A stretch of DNA of 64,000 nt from an uncultured Tenacibaculum sp. (GTDB taxonomy: Bacteria > Bacteroidota > Bacteroidia > Flavobacteriales > Flavobacteriaceae), in NCBI GenBank assembly GCA_947501615.1, contig CANMWK010000015.1:62001-126000 (forward strand), in the 5' to 3' direction. This document shows positions 51,941-60,557 of the stretch, in pieces (within the stretch, counting starts at the first letter, position 1; each line of letters starts with the position of its first letter). The position numbers and the translations under genes are program-made. The notes under the pieces were generated by a model, which was given only the letters and a program-made list of their open reading frames with translations, did not search any database and was not told the origin of the DNA.

Positions 51941-53899
51941 TTATTTCTCAAATTGTTTTCTAGCTTCTAACTCAATATTCATTTGATTCACTCTAGCGTC
52001 TACTTTACGTTTAAAGTCTGTATCTGCTATTGTTGCTACATTATCTAAATAACGAACTACTTCTTGCCTTCTAATTTCAGAGAAATCTAATCCTTTCATA
52101 TTCTCCTTCATCAGCTCTTTAAGCATATTGAATTTCGTTTCATAATCTTTCTTAAAATAAACTTCAGGGTTATCAAACCAATCTTGTTCTAAATCAAAAT
52201 CAGTTAAACGTAATGAAATTGCTGATTGTATATTTCTAACATCTCTTGAAGAGAAAAACGGAAATGCTTTCTGCATTTCTTTATATAGACTAGCAAAGAA
52301 CATATGCTCACTCGTTTTGTGTTGTTCTGCTACACGATCATACACTTCATGCACACGAGCTTCTGTAGGCTTTTCAATACTATTTAATACATCGCCCATA
52401 GTTTTCACAAATCCTTGATCTGCTAAATAATTATAACCAGATGGTCCAGCCATATTTACAAATTCTGGCATTGTTTTTTCAAACTTTCTCCACCAGATAT
52501 GATCTTGATCTAAGAAATCATTTTCAGTTCTTGCTCCATCTATTTTAAACCTTCCTTGTACACGAGAAATAACAGCTTTATCTAGCATTTCTGGTAAATT
52601 GGTAAACAATCCGATAGAACTGTTTCCATAATTTACAGCATACGCTCCTTCTGTATAACGTAAGAATACACCAATAACTTCTTTTACACCTGCAGAAACA
52701 CCTTGTGCTGTTCTTTCTTGTAGATTATTTTCTGCATCATCAATTGGTGCAAAAATTAATTTTGTAGGATCTTGCATTGGTTTCATCCACTCTACCATTT
52801 TTTCTGCCGATCCTCCTTGAAAAGTAGAAATTAGCGTATCTGGCATTGGGTGAAATAAGAACGGAATATCTAAGTTATCCGAATGTTCTTTTAATCGCGT
52901 TGCAATCGCAGCGATTAACATACTTTTCCCTGTACCTGGAATTCCATATCCCATAAATACAGGCATAAATCCGCCTAACTCTTGGAATGGATTTTTCTGA
53001 GCTTCGAAATCGTAACTTAACATACGTTCTGTTAAACGACGAGCAAAGTGTTTAGCATCTTTATTTCCTACGATTTGTTCGAACTGAATTTTATTAAACT
53101 CTACACTCTTTGCTGTTCCACTGAACGTATTTTCCCATCCTGAAACTGCAAAATCAGAGTTCTCTAACTTGTAAGTTCTATCTATAATCGTTTCCGTATA
53201 CTCTAAGCTACTTTTTCTTAGGTTAATTTCATCAATCAATGCTTCGAAATACACTACCGTAAAATCAATAACATCTTTATCGGATTTGATGATATCTGGA
53301 TGTGATAAATATTTTTCATAATAGAATAAACAACAAGAAATCCCTTTTAAAGGTGTTAAAAACGATACTTCAGGAATTCCTGCAAACTTCTGCTTCATTA
53401 CAGATAAATCATCTGAAGCATGAGGTTTTAAATCGTGTAGTATTTTATATGAAGTTGCAAACAACTGAAAAGCTGTTGCGGTTTGCATTTTACTTTCAAA
53501 TTCTCGTCTTCCATTAGCATCTAATGCAGATTTTCTTTCAGATAAACTCGATAAACCCGATGCATCTGTAAAACTATCTTTAATCCAAATTCCTAAAGTT
53601 AATCCTTCTTGTACAGCAAATAATGTTTGATTTAAAAACACTGGAATTGCTATAGAATCTGGTAACAACCTTTTCTTTAATGCTAATATTGTTTTAGAAA
53701 CAGATGTAATTTCTGTTCCTCCACTTCCTCCTTTTGCCTTAGATAAAAACAATAAAATTGATTCATCTTTAGCATTTTTGTCTTTATTCTTCGCTCGTTG
53801 ACTTTGTTCCCATTGAATACTTTTTAAATATCCACTTGCTTCATCACGAAGTACATCTAATTCATTTTTCTTTATTGGGAAAGTTGAGTTGTGTTCCAT
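51941..53899 (-). CDS. AAA+ ATPase of an uncharacterised locus
   Basis: The 652-aa protein has an N-terminal helical region (1-~270) of unknown fold and a central AAA+ ATPase: Walker A G-I-P-G-T-G-K-S at 319-326, Walker B L-I-F-A-P-I-D-D-A-E at 381-390 (D-D rather than the usual D-E), and arginines near S-R-V-Q-G-R-F. Its helical C-terminus probably packs as a lid. It resembles MoxR/ClpX-like remodelling ATPases only in general. It probably acts on its neighbours, which include coiled-coil and membrane proteins. Confidence 0.8.
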   Translation of the reverse strand: MEHNSTFPIKKNELDVLRDEASGYLKSIQWEQSQRAKNKDKNAKDESILLFLSKAKGGSGGTEITSVSKTILALKKRLLPDSIAIPVFLNQTLFAVQEGLTLGIWIKDSFTDASGLSSLSERKSALDANGRREFESKMQTATAFQLFATSYKILHDLKPHASDDLSVMKQKFAGIPEVSFLTPLKGISCCLFYYEKYLSHPDIIKSDKDVIDFTVVYFEALIDEINLRKSSLEYTETIIDRTYKLENSDFAVSGWENTFSGTAKSVEFNKIQFEQIVGNKDAKHFARRLTERMLSYDFEAQKNPFQELGGFMPVFMGYGIPGTGKSMLIAAIATRLKEHSDNLDIPFLFHPMPDTLISTFQGGSAEKMVEWMKPMQDPTKLIFAPIDDAENNLQERTAQGVSAGVKEVIGVFLRYTEGAYAVNYGNSSIGLFTNLPEMLDKAVISRVQGRFKIDGARTENDFLDQDHIWWRKFEKTMPEFVNMAGPSGYNYLADQGFVKTMGDVLNSIEKPTEARVHEVYDRVAEQHKTSEHMFFASLYKEMQKAFPFFSSRDVRNIQSAISLRLTDFDLEQDWFDNPEVYFKKDYETKFNMLKELMKENMKGLDFSEIRRQEVVRYLDNVATIADTDFKRKVDARVNQMNIELEARKQFEK

Positions 53900-53905
53900 A
53901 TTTTT

Positions 53906-53941
53906 AGTTCGCAGTTTTCAGTTAAGCAGTGGACAGTATTG
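53906..53941. repeat. CAGT-rich repeat, left of four-helix-bundle gene
   Basis: CGCAGTTTTCAGTTAAGCAG and its continuation repeat the CAGT unit. Related stretches occur at 54391 and 55461. Confidence 0.65.
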
Positions 53942-53963
53942 TACCACTTTCTGATTTTTTTTA

Positions 53964-54332
53964 TTATTTCTTTACTCCAAATTTTTCAGGATTAAACATC
54001 ATATAGTTAATCAGTTTCCCTATTTCTTCACTTTTGTTTTCTAATTTTCTTTTCTCTTCATTTGAAATATATTCACAAGCTAATGCAAATTCCAACCAAA
54101 GTTGTGTTTCTGAATTCTCACTATCTGCATCAGACATTTTACTTTTAAAGTGTTTTTCATATTGTCGCTTTCTATATCCTTCAGCTATTACTGAACAGAC
54201 AGCTCTACTTGATCTTATTATTTGAGAAGTTAAACTAAACTTCTCTGATTTCGGAAATCTTTTCGAAATCAGAAATATCTCCATAGCTAGATCAAATCCT
54301 TTTTGATAAGCTAATAAAGTTTTAAAACTCAT
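53964..54332 (-). CDS. Four-helix bundle (S23/IVS-type) protein
   Basis: The 122-aa protein fits the four-helix-bundle family, also called 23S rRNA intervening-sequence protein: A-Y-Q-K-G-F-D-L-A-M-E-I-F, S-L-T-S-Q-I-I-R-S-S-R-A-V, I-A-E-G-Y-R-K-R-Q-Y, E-L-Q-L-W-L-E-F-A-L-type helix. No rRNA is nearby. The gene lies between two parts of the AAA+ locus and is flanked by CAGT-rich repeats, so it looks like an inserted cassette. Function unknown. Confidence 0.9.
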   Translation of the reverse strand: MSFKTLLAYQKGFDLAMEIFLISKRFPKSEKFSLTSQIIRSSRAVCSVIAEGYRKRQYEKHFKSKMSDADSENSETQLWLEFALACEYISNEEKRKLENKSEEIGKLINYMMFNPEKFGVKK

Positions 54333-54390
54333 TTTCCTTTTCTTTAATTTTTAATTTCATAGTTTTTTTTAGCTGCAAAAAAAACTACCT

Positions 54391-54417
54391 ACTGAATACT
54401 TCTGCACTAAATACTGA
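54391..54417. repeat. CAGT-rich repeat, right of four-helix-bundle gene
   Basis: ACTGAATACTTCTGCACTAA and continuation, the complement of CAGT units. It overlaps the end of the 348-aa gene and supplies its stop codon. Confidence 0.55.
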
Positions 54418-55453
54418 TTTTAAGGTCAGAAGTTTGAATTGGTTCTTTTGCTAGTTTATTCAGTACTTCTGGGGTTTTACTATGTAATAATTGAATGATT
54501 CTATGTGGTGCAAAAACGTATTTTCTTCGATCTACATCATTCCATTTTTGATAGGTTTGTTTTGAGAAAAAACCGCCCTCTGTAAATGTACTTCCAGAGA
54601 ACACCTCATCTGTTTTAAATGATAAAGCATATGATTCTAATGGGACTTGCTTCTTAGCAATTCCTTCTAAAATCGCATGAGTAATTTTATTCTCGTCTTT
54701 TGCAAACACATTGTGTAATGGACCTAAATCTAATCTTTTAATATATTTCGGATGAATATCTGAAAGTTTTCTATCGATATTATGCGCCATCATATCCAAC
54801 GCCATTTTTCGATCTGCAGTTTCTTTTAAAACCTTGTATAATGGCTCTTTAAAGTCGTTAGATTTTCTTCCTTCATAATCAAAATACATAAAACAAACGT
54901 ATGGTCTATTATCAGATACATCATAAAAACTCCAACTTGTAATATATTTTGCTGGACTATTTTCTGGCGCATTGATTACTTTACCTTGAACAAACTTTTT
55001 ATATATATATTTTGGATTTACAGAATTATAATAGACTGTTGAAGTTGCCTGAAATAACCTCCTTTTTTTCACAGGTTCTTTCTTTCGTAATAACGTATCT
55101 AAAAATTCTTTTTTAATATCTTCAACATCTTCTAACTTATTCAAATATTCATTTCTTAAATCTAAATCGTTAAGTAAATATCTAAATTCTAAGTAATTTG
55201 GGAAACCAGAATCGGTAAGATCTATTTTCATATTTTCTTCATCATCATACATATATTTTATACGTATAGCTTCAATAGAATATAAAAATAAATCTGAGTA
55301 TTGTTTGAAAATTGTTAGCTCTTGTTGACTACATAAATTCTGCTTTTGAATATTTACTAGTAACTCTTTCAACACAAAATCTAACATTTTATGATAAAAT
55401 ACGTACTGTTCTTTCGAATCTAATACTGCAGAATCTAATGGGGTTACAATCAT
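54407..55453 (-). CDS. Uncharacterised 348-aa protein of the AAA+ locus
   Basis: A soluble, mixed alpha/beta protein with no known motif. It has Y-I-Y-K-K-F-V-Q-G-K, an aspartate-rich V-C-F-M-Y-F-D-Y-E and F-A-P-H-R-I-I-Q-L-L-H-S. It lies between the coiled-coil gene upstream and the AAA+ gene downstream, so it is likely a partner of both. Its last residues (I-S-I-stop) are encoded by a CAGT-rich repeat, so the C-terminus may have been changed by repeat insertion. Confidence 0.7.
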   Translation of the reverse strand: MIVTPLDSAVLDSKEQYVFYHKMLDFVLKELLVNIQKQNLCSQQELTIFKQYSDLFLYSIEAIRIKYMYDDEENMKIDLTDSGFPNYLEFRYLLNDLDLRNEYLNKLEDVEDIKKEFLDTLLRKKEPVKKRRLFQATSTVYYNSVNPKYIYKKFVQGKVINAPENSPAKYITSWSFYDVSDNRPYVCFMYFDYEGRKSNDFKEPLYKVLKETADRKMALDMMAHNIDRKLSDIHPKYIKRLDLGPLHNVFAKDENKITHAILEGIAKKQVPLESYALSFKTDEVFSGSTFTEGGFFSKQTYQKWNDVDRRKYVFAPHRIIQLLHSKTPEVLNKLAKEPIQTSDLKISI

Positions 55454-55460
55454 ATTTTTT

Positions 55461-55533
55461 AGTTCTCAGTTTACAGTATTACAGTTGGCAGTTCTCAGAA
55501 AACTGTTTACTGAAAACTGCTCACTGCACACTA
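55461..55533. repeat. CAGT-rich repeat with hairpin
   Basis: A stretch dense in CAGT/ACTG units. GCAGTTCTCAG (55488-55498) and CTGAAAACTGC (55510-55520) can pair with one mismatch. Confidence 0.7.
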
Positions 55534-55538
55534 AAGTT

Positions 55539-56885
55539 TTAAGATAATAAATCGTCGTCACCTGATGGTTCTGGACTTGGATCATTTGAGGGTTCATTTC
55601 CTTCTCCTGTAGGAGCAGATCCGTCTGCCTTATAATAATCTTCAAATATTTCTTTCATATCAATTCCGTAACGATCAGCAAAATTCTTTTGGATCTCAGA
55701 ATCTTTCTCTCTAATTTCTTGTAATGCTTCGGCATATGAACTGTATACACCTTGCATAACTTTCTCATGAACTGGAATATTATCCATCATTTCCTGACGA
55801 GCCCTAGCACTAGCTGTATGCATAGCAGCTAAAGTTTCTCCAATATGCTCATCTGTTTTCACACCTAAATGCTCTAAAATAGCGGCAAATTCTTGATCAG
55901 TTCTAGCTTTTAAAGCTACAATATAACCATCATAGTATTTCAAACGCTCTTCAGTATCTGACTTTAATTTTGCTCTATGCGTTTGTAAATTACTACGTAA
56001 CGATGTTAATACTTTAATTGTTAAATTATGCTTATGCACAAAACTATCTTTACTAGCTGCTAAAGTAGTATAAGCACTTTTTAAACCTTCTAATTCCTCA
56101 ACTTTTTGCTCTAACGTAGTTACTTTACCTATAGCTTCAGAATACTCTGTAGATTGCTTATCTGCAATCTCTTCCAATTCTTGTCTGGCTTGCTTTAACA
56201 ATGCATATTGCTCTTCTAGCTGCGCCTCTACCTCTTGCTTTTTCTCTAATGCTTTGGTATGATTCTTTGAAGCTTCTACAATAGCTGTTTGTAATTTCTC
56301 TTCAACTTCTTTAATTTCTATTTCACGATTTTTTAAACGTGTAACTGCAGCTTGAGATTTGTATGATAATTCACTTAATAACGTTTGTACATCCGCACTT
56401 TCAATACGTTCTTGAAACATTGCTTTTGCTTTATTATCTGCGCTACTACGAACTTTCTCAGCTTCTTTTAATTCTTGTTCAGCCTTTTTTATTTTACCTT
56501 TTCTTCCCCAAAGGTTATTCCACCAAGTGTCTGGTTTGTTTTGCGCGTCTTCTAATTCTATTTTTGCGCGTTCTAAAGCTTTCTGAGCATCATCAATGAT
56601 TTTTTGCTCATCTGCATTCAACGAAGAAAATTTTTCAAAAATAATACCTACTTCATCCTGATAATCTGTTAAATCTTTGATTGCATCAAGTAAAGTAGTT
56701 CTATCTTTTTCGGCCATATTTACAACATCATCTAATGTTGCGTTCAGTATTTTTTGTCTACTTTGTGGATCCTCCTCTTGAGCTAGCTTAGATTTCATGG
56801 TATCTATAGCTTTACCCCAGTTCACATCTACTTTTTCAGTTTTCTCATTAGAATTCGTTTCTAGTAAATCAAAATCATCAGACAT
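55539..56885 (-). CDS. Long coiled-coil protein, first gene of the AAA+ locus
   Basis: The 448-aa soluble protein is dominated by coiled coil (about residues 85-330, heptads rich in Glu/Lys/Ala/Leu). A short W-W-N-N-L-W-G-R-K-G segment interrupts it, and the tail is acidic and disordered (P-S-N-D-P-S-P-E-P-S-G-D-D-D). It resembles in outline TelA/tellurite-type or structural coiled-coil proteins, but I cannot confirm a family. The ATG at 56885 (M-S-D-D-F-D-L-L) is preferred over a TTG at 56927. A -7-like TAACTTTA lies upstream. Confidence 0.75.
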   Translation of the reverse strand: MSDDFDLLETNSNEKTEKVDVNWGKAIDTMKSKLAQEEDPQSRQKILNATLDDVVNMAEKDRTTLLDAIKDLTDYQDEVGIIFEKFSSLNADEQKIIDDAQKALERAKIELEDAQNKPDTWWNNLWGRKGKIKKAEQELKEAEKVRSSADNKAKAMFQERIESADVQTLLSELSYKSQAAVTRLKNREIEIKEVEEKLQTAIVEASKNHTKALEKKQEVEAQLEEQYALLKQARQELEEIADKQSTEYSEAIGKVTTLEQKVEELEGLKSAYTTLAASKDSFVHKHNLTIKVLTSLRSNLQTHRAKLKSDTEERLKYYDGYIVALKARTDQEFAAILEHLGVKTDEHIGETLAAMHTASARARQEMMDNIPVHEKVMQGVYSSYAEALQEIREKDSEIQKNFADRYGIDMKEIFEDYYKADGSAPTGEGNEPSNDPSPEPSGDDDLLS

Positions 56886-57011
56886 TTCGTGTAAGTTTTT
56901 TAGTTGTACAATTTTTAAAGTTAGCAATTTCGTTAAAAAAAATTATTTCAAGAAATAATTATTCAACAATTATAAGTATCGTTTTTACTTAAAATGTTAC
57001 AACAACTCTAT

Positions 57012-57049
57012 AAAAAAAGAAAAGCTACCTAAAAAATCAGGTAACTTTT
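57012..57049 (-). terminator. Terminator of aceA
   Basis: Arms AAAAGCTACCT (57020-57030) and AGGTAACTTTT (57039-57049) with one mismatch. On the minus strand a T-run follows. Confidence 0.7.
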
Positions 57050-57114
57050 CACTTCAAACTAGAAATTTATGTAAACAAACAACTAGCTAAAACCTACATT
57101 AGTTTCAGCATATT

Positions 57115-58743
57115 TTAAACATTTACTGAAGTTTCTTCTAAAACCGCTTCAGTACTTTTCGCTTCAAATTGATTTGAGGTATTCTTCTCTCCTCCTGCCT
57201 TTAATGCATTATCCCCAGAGAAGAATGTTTTATGATCGTCACCTAAATCAGAACCTGCCATTCTTTGGTGTTTCACACAAGAAACTCCTTTTCTAATTTC
57301 TTGTCGTTGTACACCTCTTACATATGCTAACATTCCTTCTTCACCAAAGTAACCTTCAGTTAAATCATTCATATGTAAAGCAGTGGTATGATATGTTGGC
57401 AATGTAATTAAGTGGTGGAAAATTCCTGCTTCTCTAGCACCATCTTGTTGGAAAGTTCTAATTTTCTCATCTGCACGATTAGATAACTCAGTTCCATCAT
57501 AAGCAACATCCATTAGGTTTGCCCTATTATATGCAGATACATCTTCTCCAGCTTCAACCATAGCATCGTAAACTTGCGTACGGAAGTTTAATGTCCAGTT
57601 GAATGAAGGTGAATTGTTATACACTAATTTTGCATTTGGAATTACTTCTCTCACTCTATTTACCATTGCAGCAATTTGACCTACGTGTGGCGTTGGAGTT
57701 TCAATCCATAATAAATCTGCTCCATTTTGTAAACTTGTAACACAATCTAAAACAACTCTATCAATATTTGTTCCTTCTCTGAACTTATACAATCCGTTTG
57801 CTAAACGCACTGGACGCACTAATTTCCCATCTCTTTTTAATAATACTTCGTTGTTAGAAACCTCATCGATAGAAACTTCTTCACACTCAACAAAATCTAA
57901 ATATTGAGAAGCTAAATCTCCTGGCTCTTGACTTACTGGTAATTTTTGAGTTAAACCAGCTCCTTCAGAATCTGTTCTCGCTACAATAACTCCATCATCA
58001 ACTCCTAATTCTAAAAACGCATAACGAACAGCATTTAATTTTGCTACGAAATCTTCGTGTGGTACAGTTACTTTTCCATCTTGGTGACCACATTGTTTTG
58101 CATCAGAAACCTGATTTTCAATTTGAATAGCACATGCTCCAGCTTGAATCATTTTCTTAGCTAATAAATAAGTAGCTTCTTCGTTTCCGAAACCTGCATC
58201 AATATCAGCAATAATTGGCACTACATGAGTTTCAAAATTATCGATTTGATCTTGTACATCTTCTCCAGCTTCTAACCTTCTGAATAAATCATTTAATTCT
58301 ATAGCATCTGCCTGACGTAAGAAATCATAAATCTCTTCGATTAATCCAGGCACAGCTGTTTTTTCATGCATTGATTGATCAGGTAACGGTCCGAATTCAG
58401 AACGTAACGCAGCTACCATCCAACCAGATAAGTATAAATATCTTTTACTAGTAGTTTTGTAATGTTTCTTTACTGAGATCATTTTTTGCTGAGCTACAAA
58501 TCCATGCCAGCATCCTAATGATTGTGTGTAATTAGCAGGATCAGCATCATAAGCACCCATATCTTCTCTCATGATAGAAGCGGTATACTTGGCAATATCT
58601 AAACCAGTTTTAAAACGATTTTGAGTTGCCATTCTTGCTGCATTTTCAGGACTAATAGCACTCCATGAATTCCCGAATTTTTCCTTTAAAGTTCTTACAG
58701 TTTCTAAAGCTGAACTATAACTTCCTTGTGCTAAATTTTTCAT
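57115..58743 (-). CDS. aceA: Isocitrate lyase
   Basis: The 542-aa glyoxylate-shunt enzyme splits isocitrate to glyoxylate and succinate. The catalytic loop reads K-Q-C-G-H rather than K-K-C-G-H, as in the longer (~530 aa) AceA class. The metal site I-I-A-D-I-D-A-G-F-G and the substrate loop T-D-S-E-G-A-G-L are present. It lies 91 bp after aceB, with a hairpin between them, and both are transcribed away from their XRE regulator. Confidence 0.96.
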   Translation of the reverse strand: MKNLAQGSYSSALETVRTLKEKFGNSWSAISPENAARMATQNRFKTGLDIAKYTASIMREDMGAYDADPANYTQSLGCWHGFVAQQKMISVKKHYKTTSKRYLYLSGWMVAALRSEFGPLPDQSMHEKTAVPGLIEEIYDFLRQADAIELNDLFRRLEAGEDVQDQIDNFETHVVPIIADIDAGFGNEEATYLLAKKMIQAGACAIQIENQVSDAKQCGHQDGKVTVPHEDFVAKLNAVRYAFLELGVDDGVIVARTDSEGAGLTQKLPVSQEPGDLASQYLDFVECEEVSIDEVSNNEVLLKRDGKLVRPVRLANGLYKFREGTNIDRVVLDCVTSLQNGADLLWIETPTPHVGQIAAMVNRVREVIPNAKLVYNNSPSFNWTLNFRTQVYDAMVEAGEDVSAYNRANLMDVAYDGTELSNRADEKIRTFQQDGAREAGIFHHLITLPTYHTTALHMNDLTEGYFGEEGMLAYVRGVQRQEIRKGVSCVKHQRMAGSDLGDDHKTFFSGDNALKAGGEKNTSNQFEAKSTEAVLEETSVNV

Positions 58744-58787
58744 AATATTGTATTTCGCTATTGAGTTATTTAATTTATTAATGACTC

Positions 58788-58827
58788 GCCCTTTAAATGT
58801 TGCCGCATTTTTAGGGCTTTTTTTTTA
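58788..58827 (+). terminator. Hairpin with T-run between aceB and aceA, oriented for the plus strand
   Basis: GCCCT (58788-58792) and AGGGC (58813-58817) flank inner pairing, followed by T9 on the plus strand. Both flanking genes run on the minus strand, so it could be an mRNA stabiliser or end an antisense transcript. Confidence 0.5.
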
Positions 58828-58834
58828 TTTTTAA

Positions 58835-60430
58835 TTATATGTACTGGTACGCTGGTAAGGTTAAAAACTCTTCAAAGTCTTCAGATAACACTAGGTCATC
58901 AAACAATTGAATCGCTAATTCAAATCTTCTAGAAGTAAAAGCCGCTTCACCAACTAATTCTTTAATTTTTTCTATTTCTTGAGCTTTAAACTCATTGTAC
59001 ATTTCTATATCGAAAGCTCTTTCATCTTCTAATCGAACTCCTTTGTGTAACCATTGCCAGATTTGTGTTCTTGAAATCTCTGCCGTTGCTGCATCTTCCA
59101 TTAAATTATATAATGCTGCTGCTCCATTTCCTGACAACCAACTTTCGATATACAAAATACCCACATTAATATTCTCTCGAATTCCTTTTTCAGTTACAGT
59201 TCCCGTTGGTAATTCCACTAACTCTTCTTCTGTAACTACTAAATCTTCACGCTTGTTATCAATTTGATTTAGAGTTGGCATGTGCTCATTAAAAACATCC
59301 ATAGCTACTTTTACTAAAGCTGGATGCGCAACCCAAGTTCCGTCGTGACCATTTTTCACTTCCTGAAGTTTGTCTCGTTCTACTTTTGCATAAGCAGCAT
59401 TGTTTGCTTCCTCATTATTTTTAACAGGAATTTGTGCTGCCATTCCTCCCATTGCATGAACTCTTCTTACGTGACAACGTTGCACTACGCGTTGAGAATA
59501 TGCTTTCATAAATGGCGAGCTCATTGTTACTTGAGCACGTTCTGGAACCAAAAACCCTTCATGATTTCTGAACTTCTTTATATAAGAGAAGATATAATCC
59601 CATCGGCCACAATTAAGGCCCGCCATATGATCTTTTAATTCGTATATAATTTCATCTAATTGAAAACTTGCTGTAATTGTTTCAACAAGAACTGTAGCTT
59701 TGATAGTATCTTGAGCAATACCTAAATAATCTTGTGCAAAAACAAACACCTCATTCCACCAACGCGCTTCTAAATAATGCTCTAATTTTGGTAAATAAAA
59801 ATAGGTTGCCGAACCTTGCTCTTGTAATACTTTTATATTATGAAAGAAATACAATCCGAAATCTACTAAAGAACCCGACATTTCTTCTCCATCAATCACA
59901 AAATGTCTTTCATTTAAATGCAACCCTCTTGGCCTTACTAATAAAATAGCTGTTTCGTTATTTAAAGAATAGCTTTTATTTTTCGCCTCGTTGTAGAACG
60001 AAATCGTTTTCGTATTCGCATCAAACAAATTTTGCTGACCACTTAACATATTTTCAATAGTAGGAGAACTACTATCTTCAAAATCTGCCATAAAAGTTTT
60101 AGCACCAGAGTTTAAAGCGTTAATCACCATTTTTCTATCAACCGGACCTGTAATCTCTACTCTCCTATCTAATAAGTCTTGCGGTAAAGGCTTACAAACC
60201 CAATCTGAATTTCGTATTGAAGCTGTTTCTTCTGGAAACGAAGGAAAGTTTCCTTCATCAAAAAACGCCTGCATCTTGACTCTTTCCTTTAGCAACTCCA
60301 ATCTTTTAGCATTAAACCTATTGTGTAACTCAACTAAAAAAACTTTAGCTTCTGGAGTTAAAATTGATTGATAAGATTGTTCTTCAAACCCTTTGAATTG
60401 AATCTCATTTAACATTGCTTTTGTTTCCAT
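58835..60430 (-). CDS. aceB: Malate synthase A
   Basis: The 531-aa enzyme condenses glyoxylate with acetyl-CoA to malate. The AceB layout is clear: V-R-P-R-G-L-H-L-N-E, the catalytic region L-V-E-T-I-T-A-S-F-Q-L-D-E-I-I-Y-E-L, G-L-N-C-G-R-W-D-Y-I-F-S and a catalytic Asp in N-L-M-E-D-A-A-T-A-E-I. The ATG at 60430 (M-E-T-K-A-M-L-N-E) is chosen over a TTG at 60460, which lies in the -7 element. It precedes aceA in the glyoxylate operon. Confidence 0.96.
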   Translation of the reverse strand: METKAMLNEIQFKGFEEQSYQSILTPEAKVFLVELHNRFNAKRLELLKERVKMQAFFDEGNFPSFPEETASIRNSDWVCKPLPQDLLDRRVEITGPVDRKMVINALNSGAKTFMADFEDSSSPTIENMLSGQQNLFDANTKTISFYNEAKNKSYSLNNETAILLVRPRGLHLNERHFVIDGEEMSGSLVDFGLYFFHNIKVLQEQGSATYFYLPKLEHYLEARWWNEVFVFAQDYLGIAQDTIKATVLVETITASFQLDEIIYELKDHMAGLNCGRWDYIFSYIKKFRNHEGFLVPERAQVTMSSPFMKAYSQRVVQRCHVRRVHAMGGMAAQIPVKNNEEANNAAYAKVERDKLQEVKNGHDGTWVAHPALVKVAMDVFNEHMPTLNQIDNKREDLVVTEEELVELPTGTVTEKGIRENINVGILYIESWLSGNGAAALYNLMEDAATAEISRTQIWQWLHKGVRLEDERAFDIEMYNEFKAQEIEKIKELVGEAAFTSRRFELAIQLFDDLVLSEDFEEFLTLPAYQYI

Positions 60431-60457
60431 TTTTCTTCTTTTTAAAAAACTACTCTG

Positions 60458-60488
60458 CAATAATATAAAATATTTTCGGTCTCCACAA
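60458..60488 (-). promoter_or_regulatory. Promoter of aceBA
   Basis: On the minus strand, TTG (60488-60486) and TATTATTG (60465-60458), one mismatch from TAnnTTTG, are spaced 20 bp. This fits the Bacteroidota -33/-7 layout. Confidence 0.5.
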
Positions 60489-60536
60489 GCGAACGTTCGC
60501 TAAATTTTAAAAAAATATAATTTTTATACGTTCGCT
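60488..60536. promoter_or_regulatory. Operator pair GCGAAC/GTTCGC between aceB and the XRE regulator
   Basis: The perfect 14-bp palindrome AGCGAACGTTCGCT (60488-60501) abuts the aceBA -33 element. A second half-site TACGTTCGCT (60527-60536) lies 35 bp away, in the spacer of the regulator's own promoter. The layout suggests control of both directions by the adjacent regulator. Confidence 0.65.
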
Positions 60537-60544
60537 TAATTCTT

Positions 60545-60552
60545 TATTTTTG
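60545..60552 (+). promoter_or_regulatory. -7 element of the XRE regulator
   Basis: TATTTTTG matches TAnnTTTG exactly and ends 5 bp before the ATG at 60558, so the transcript may be nearly leaderless. Confidence 0.45.
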
Positions 60553-60557
60553 ATTTT

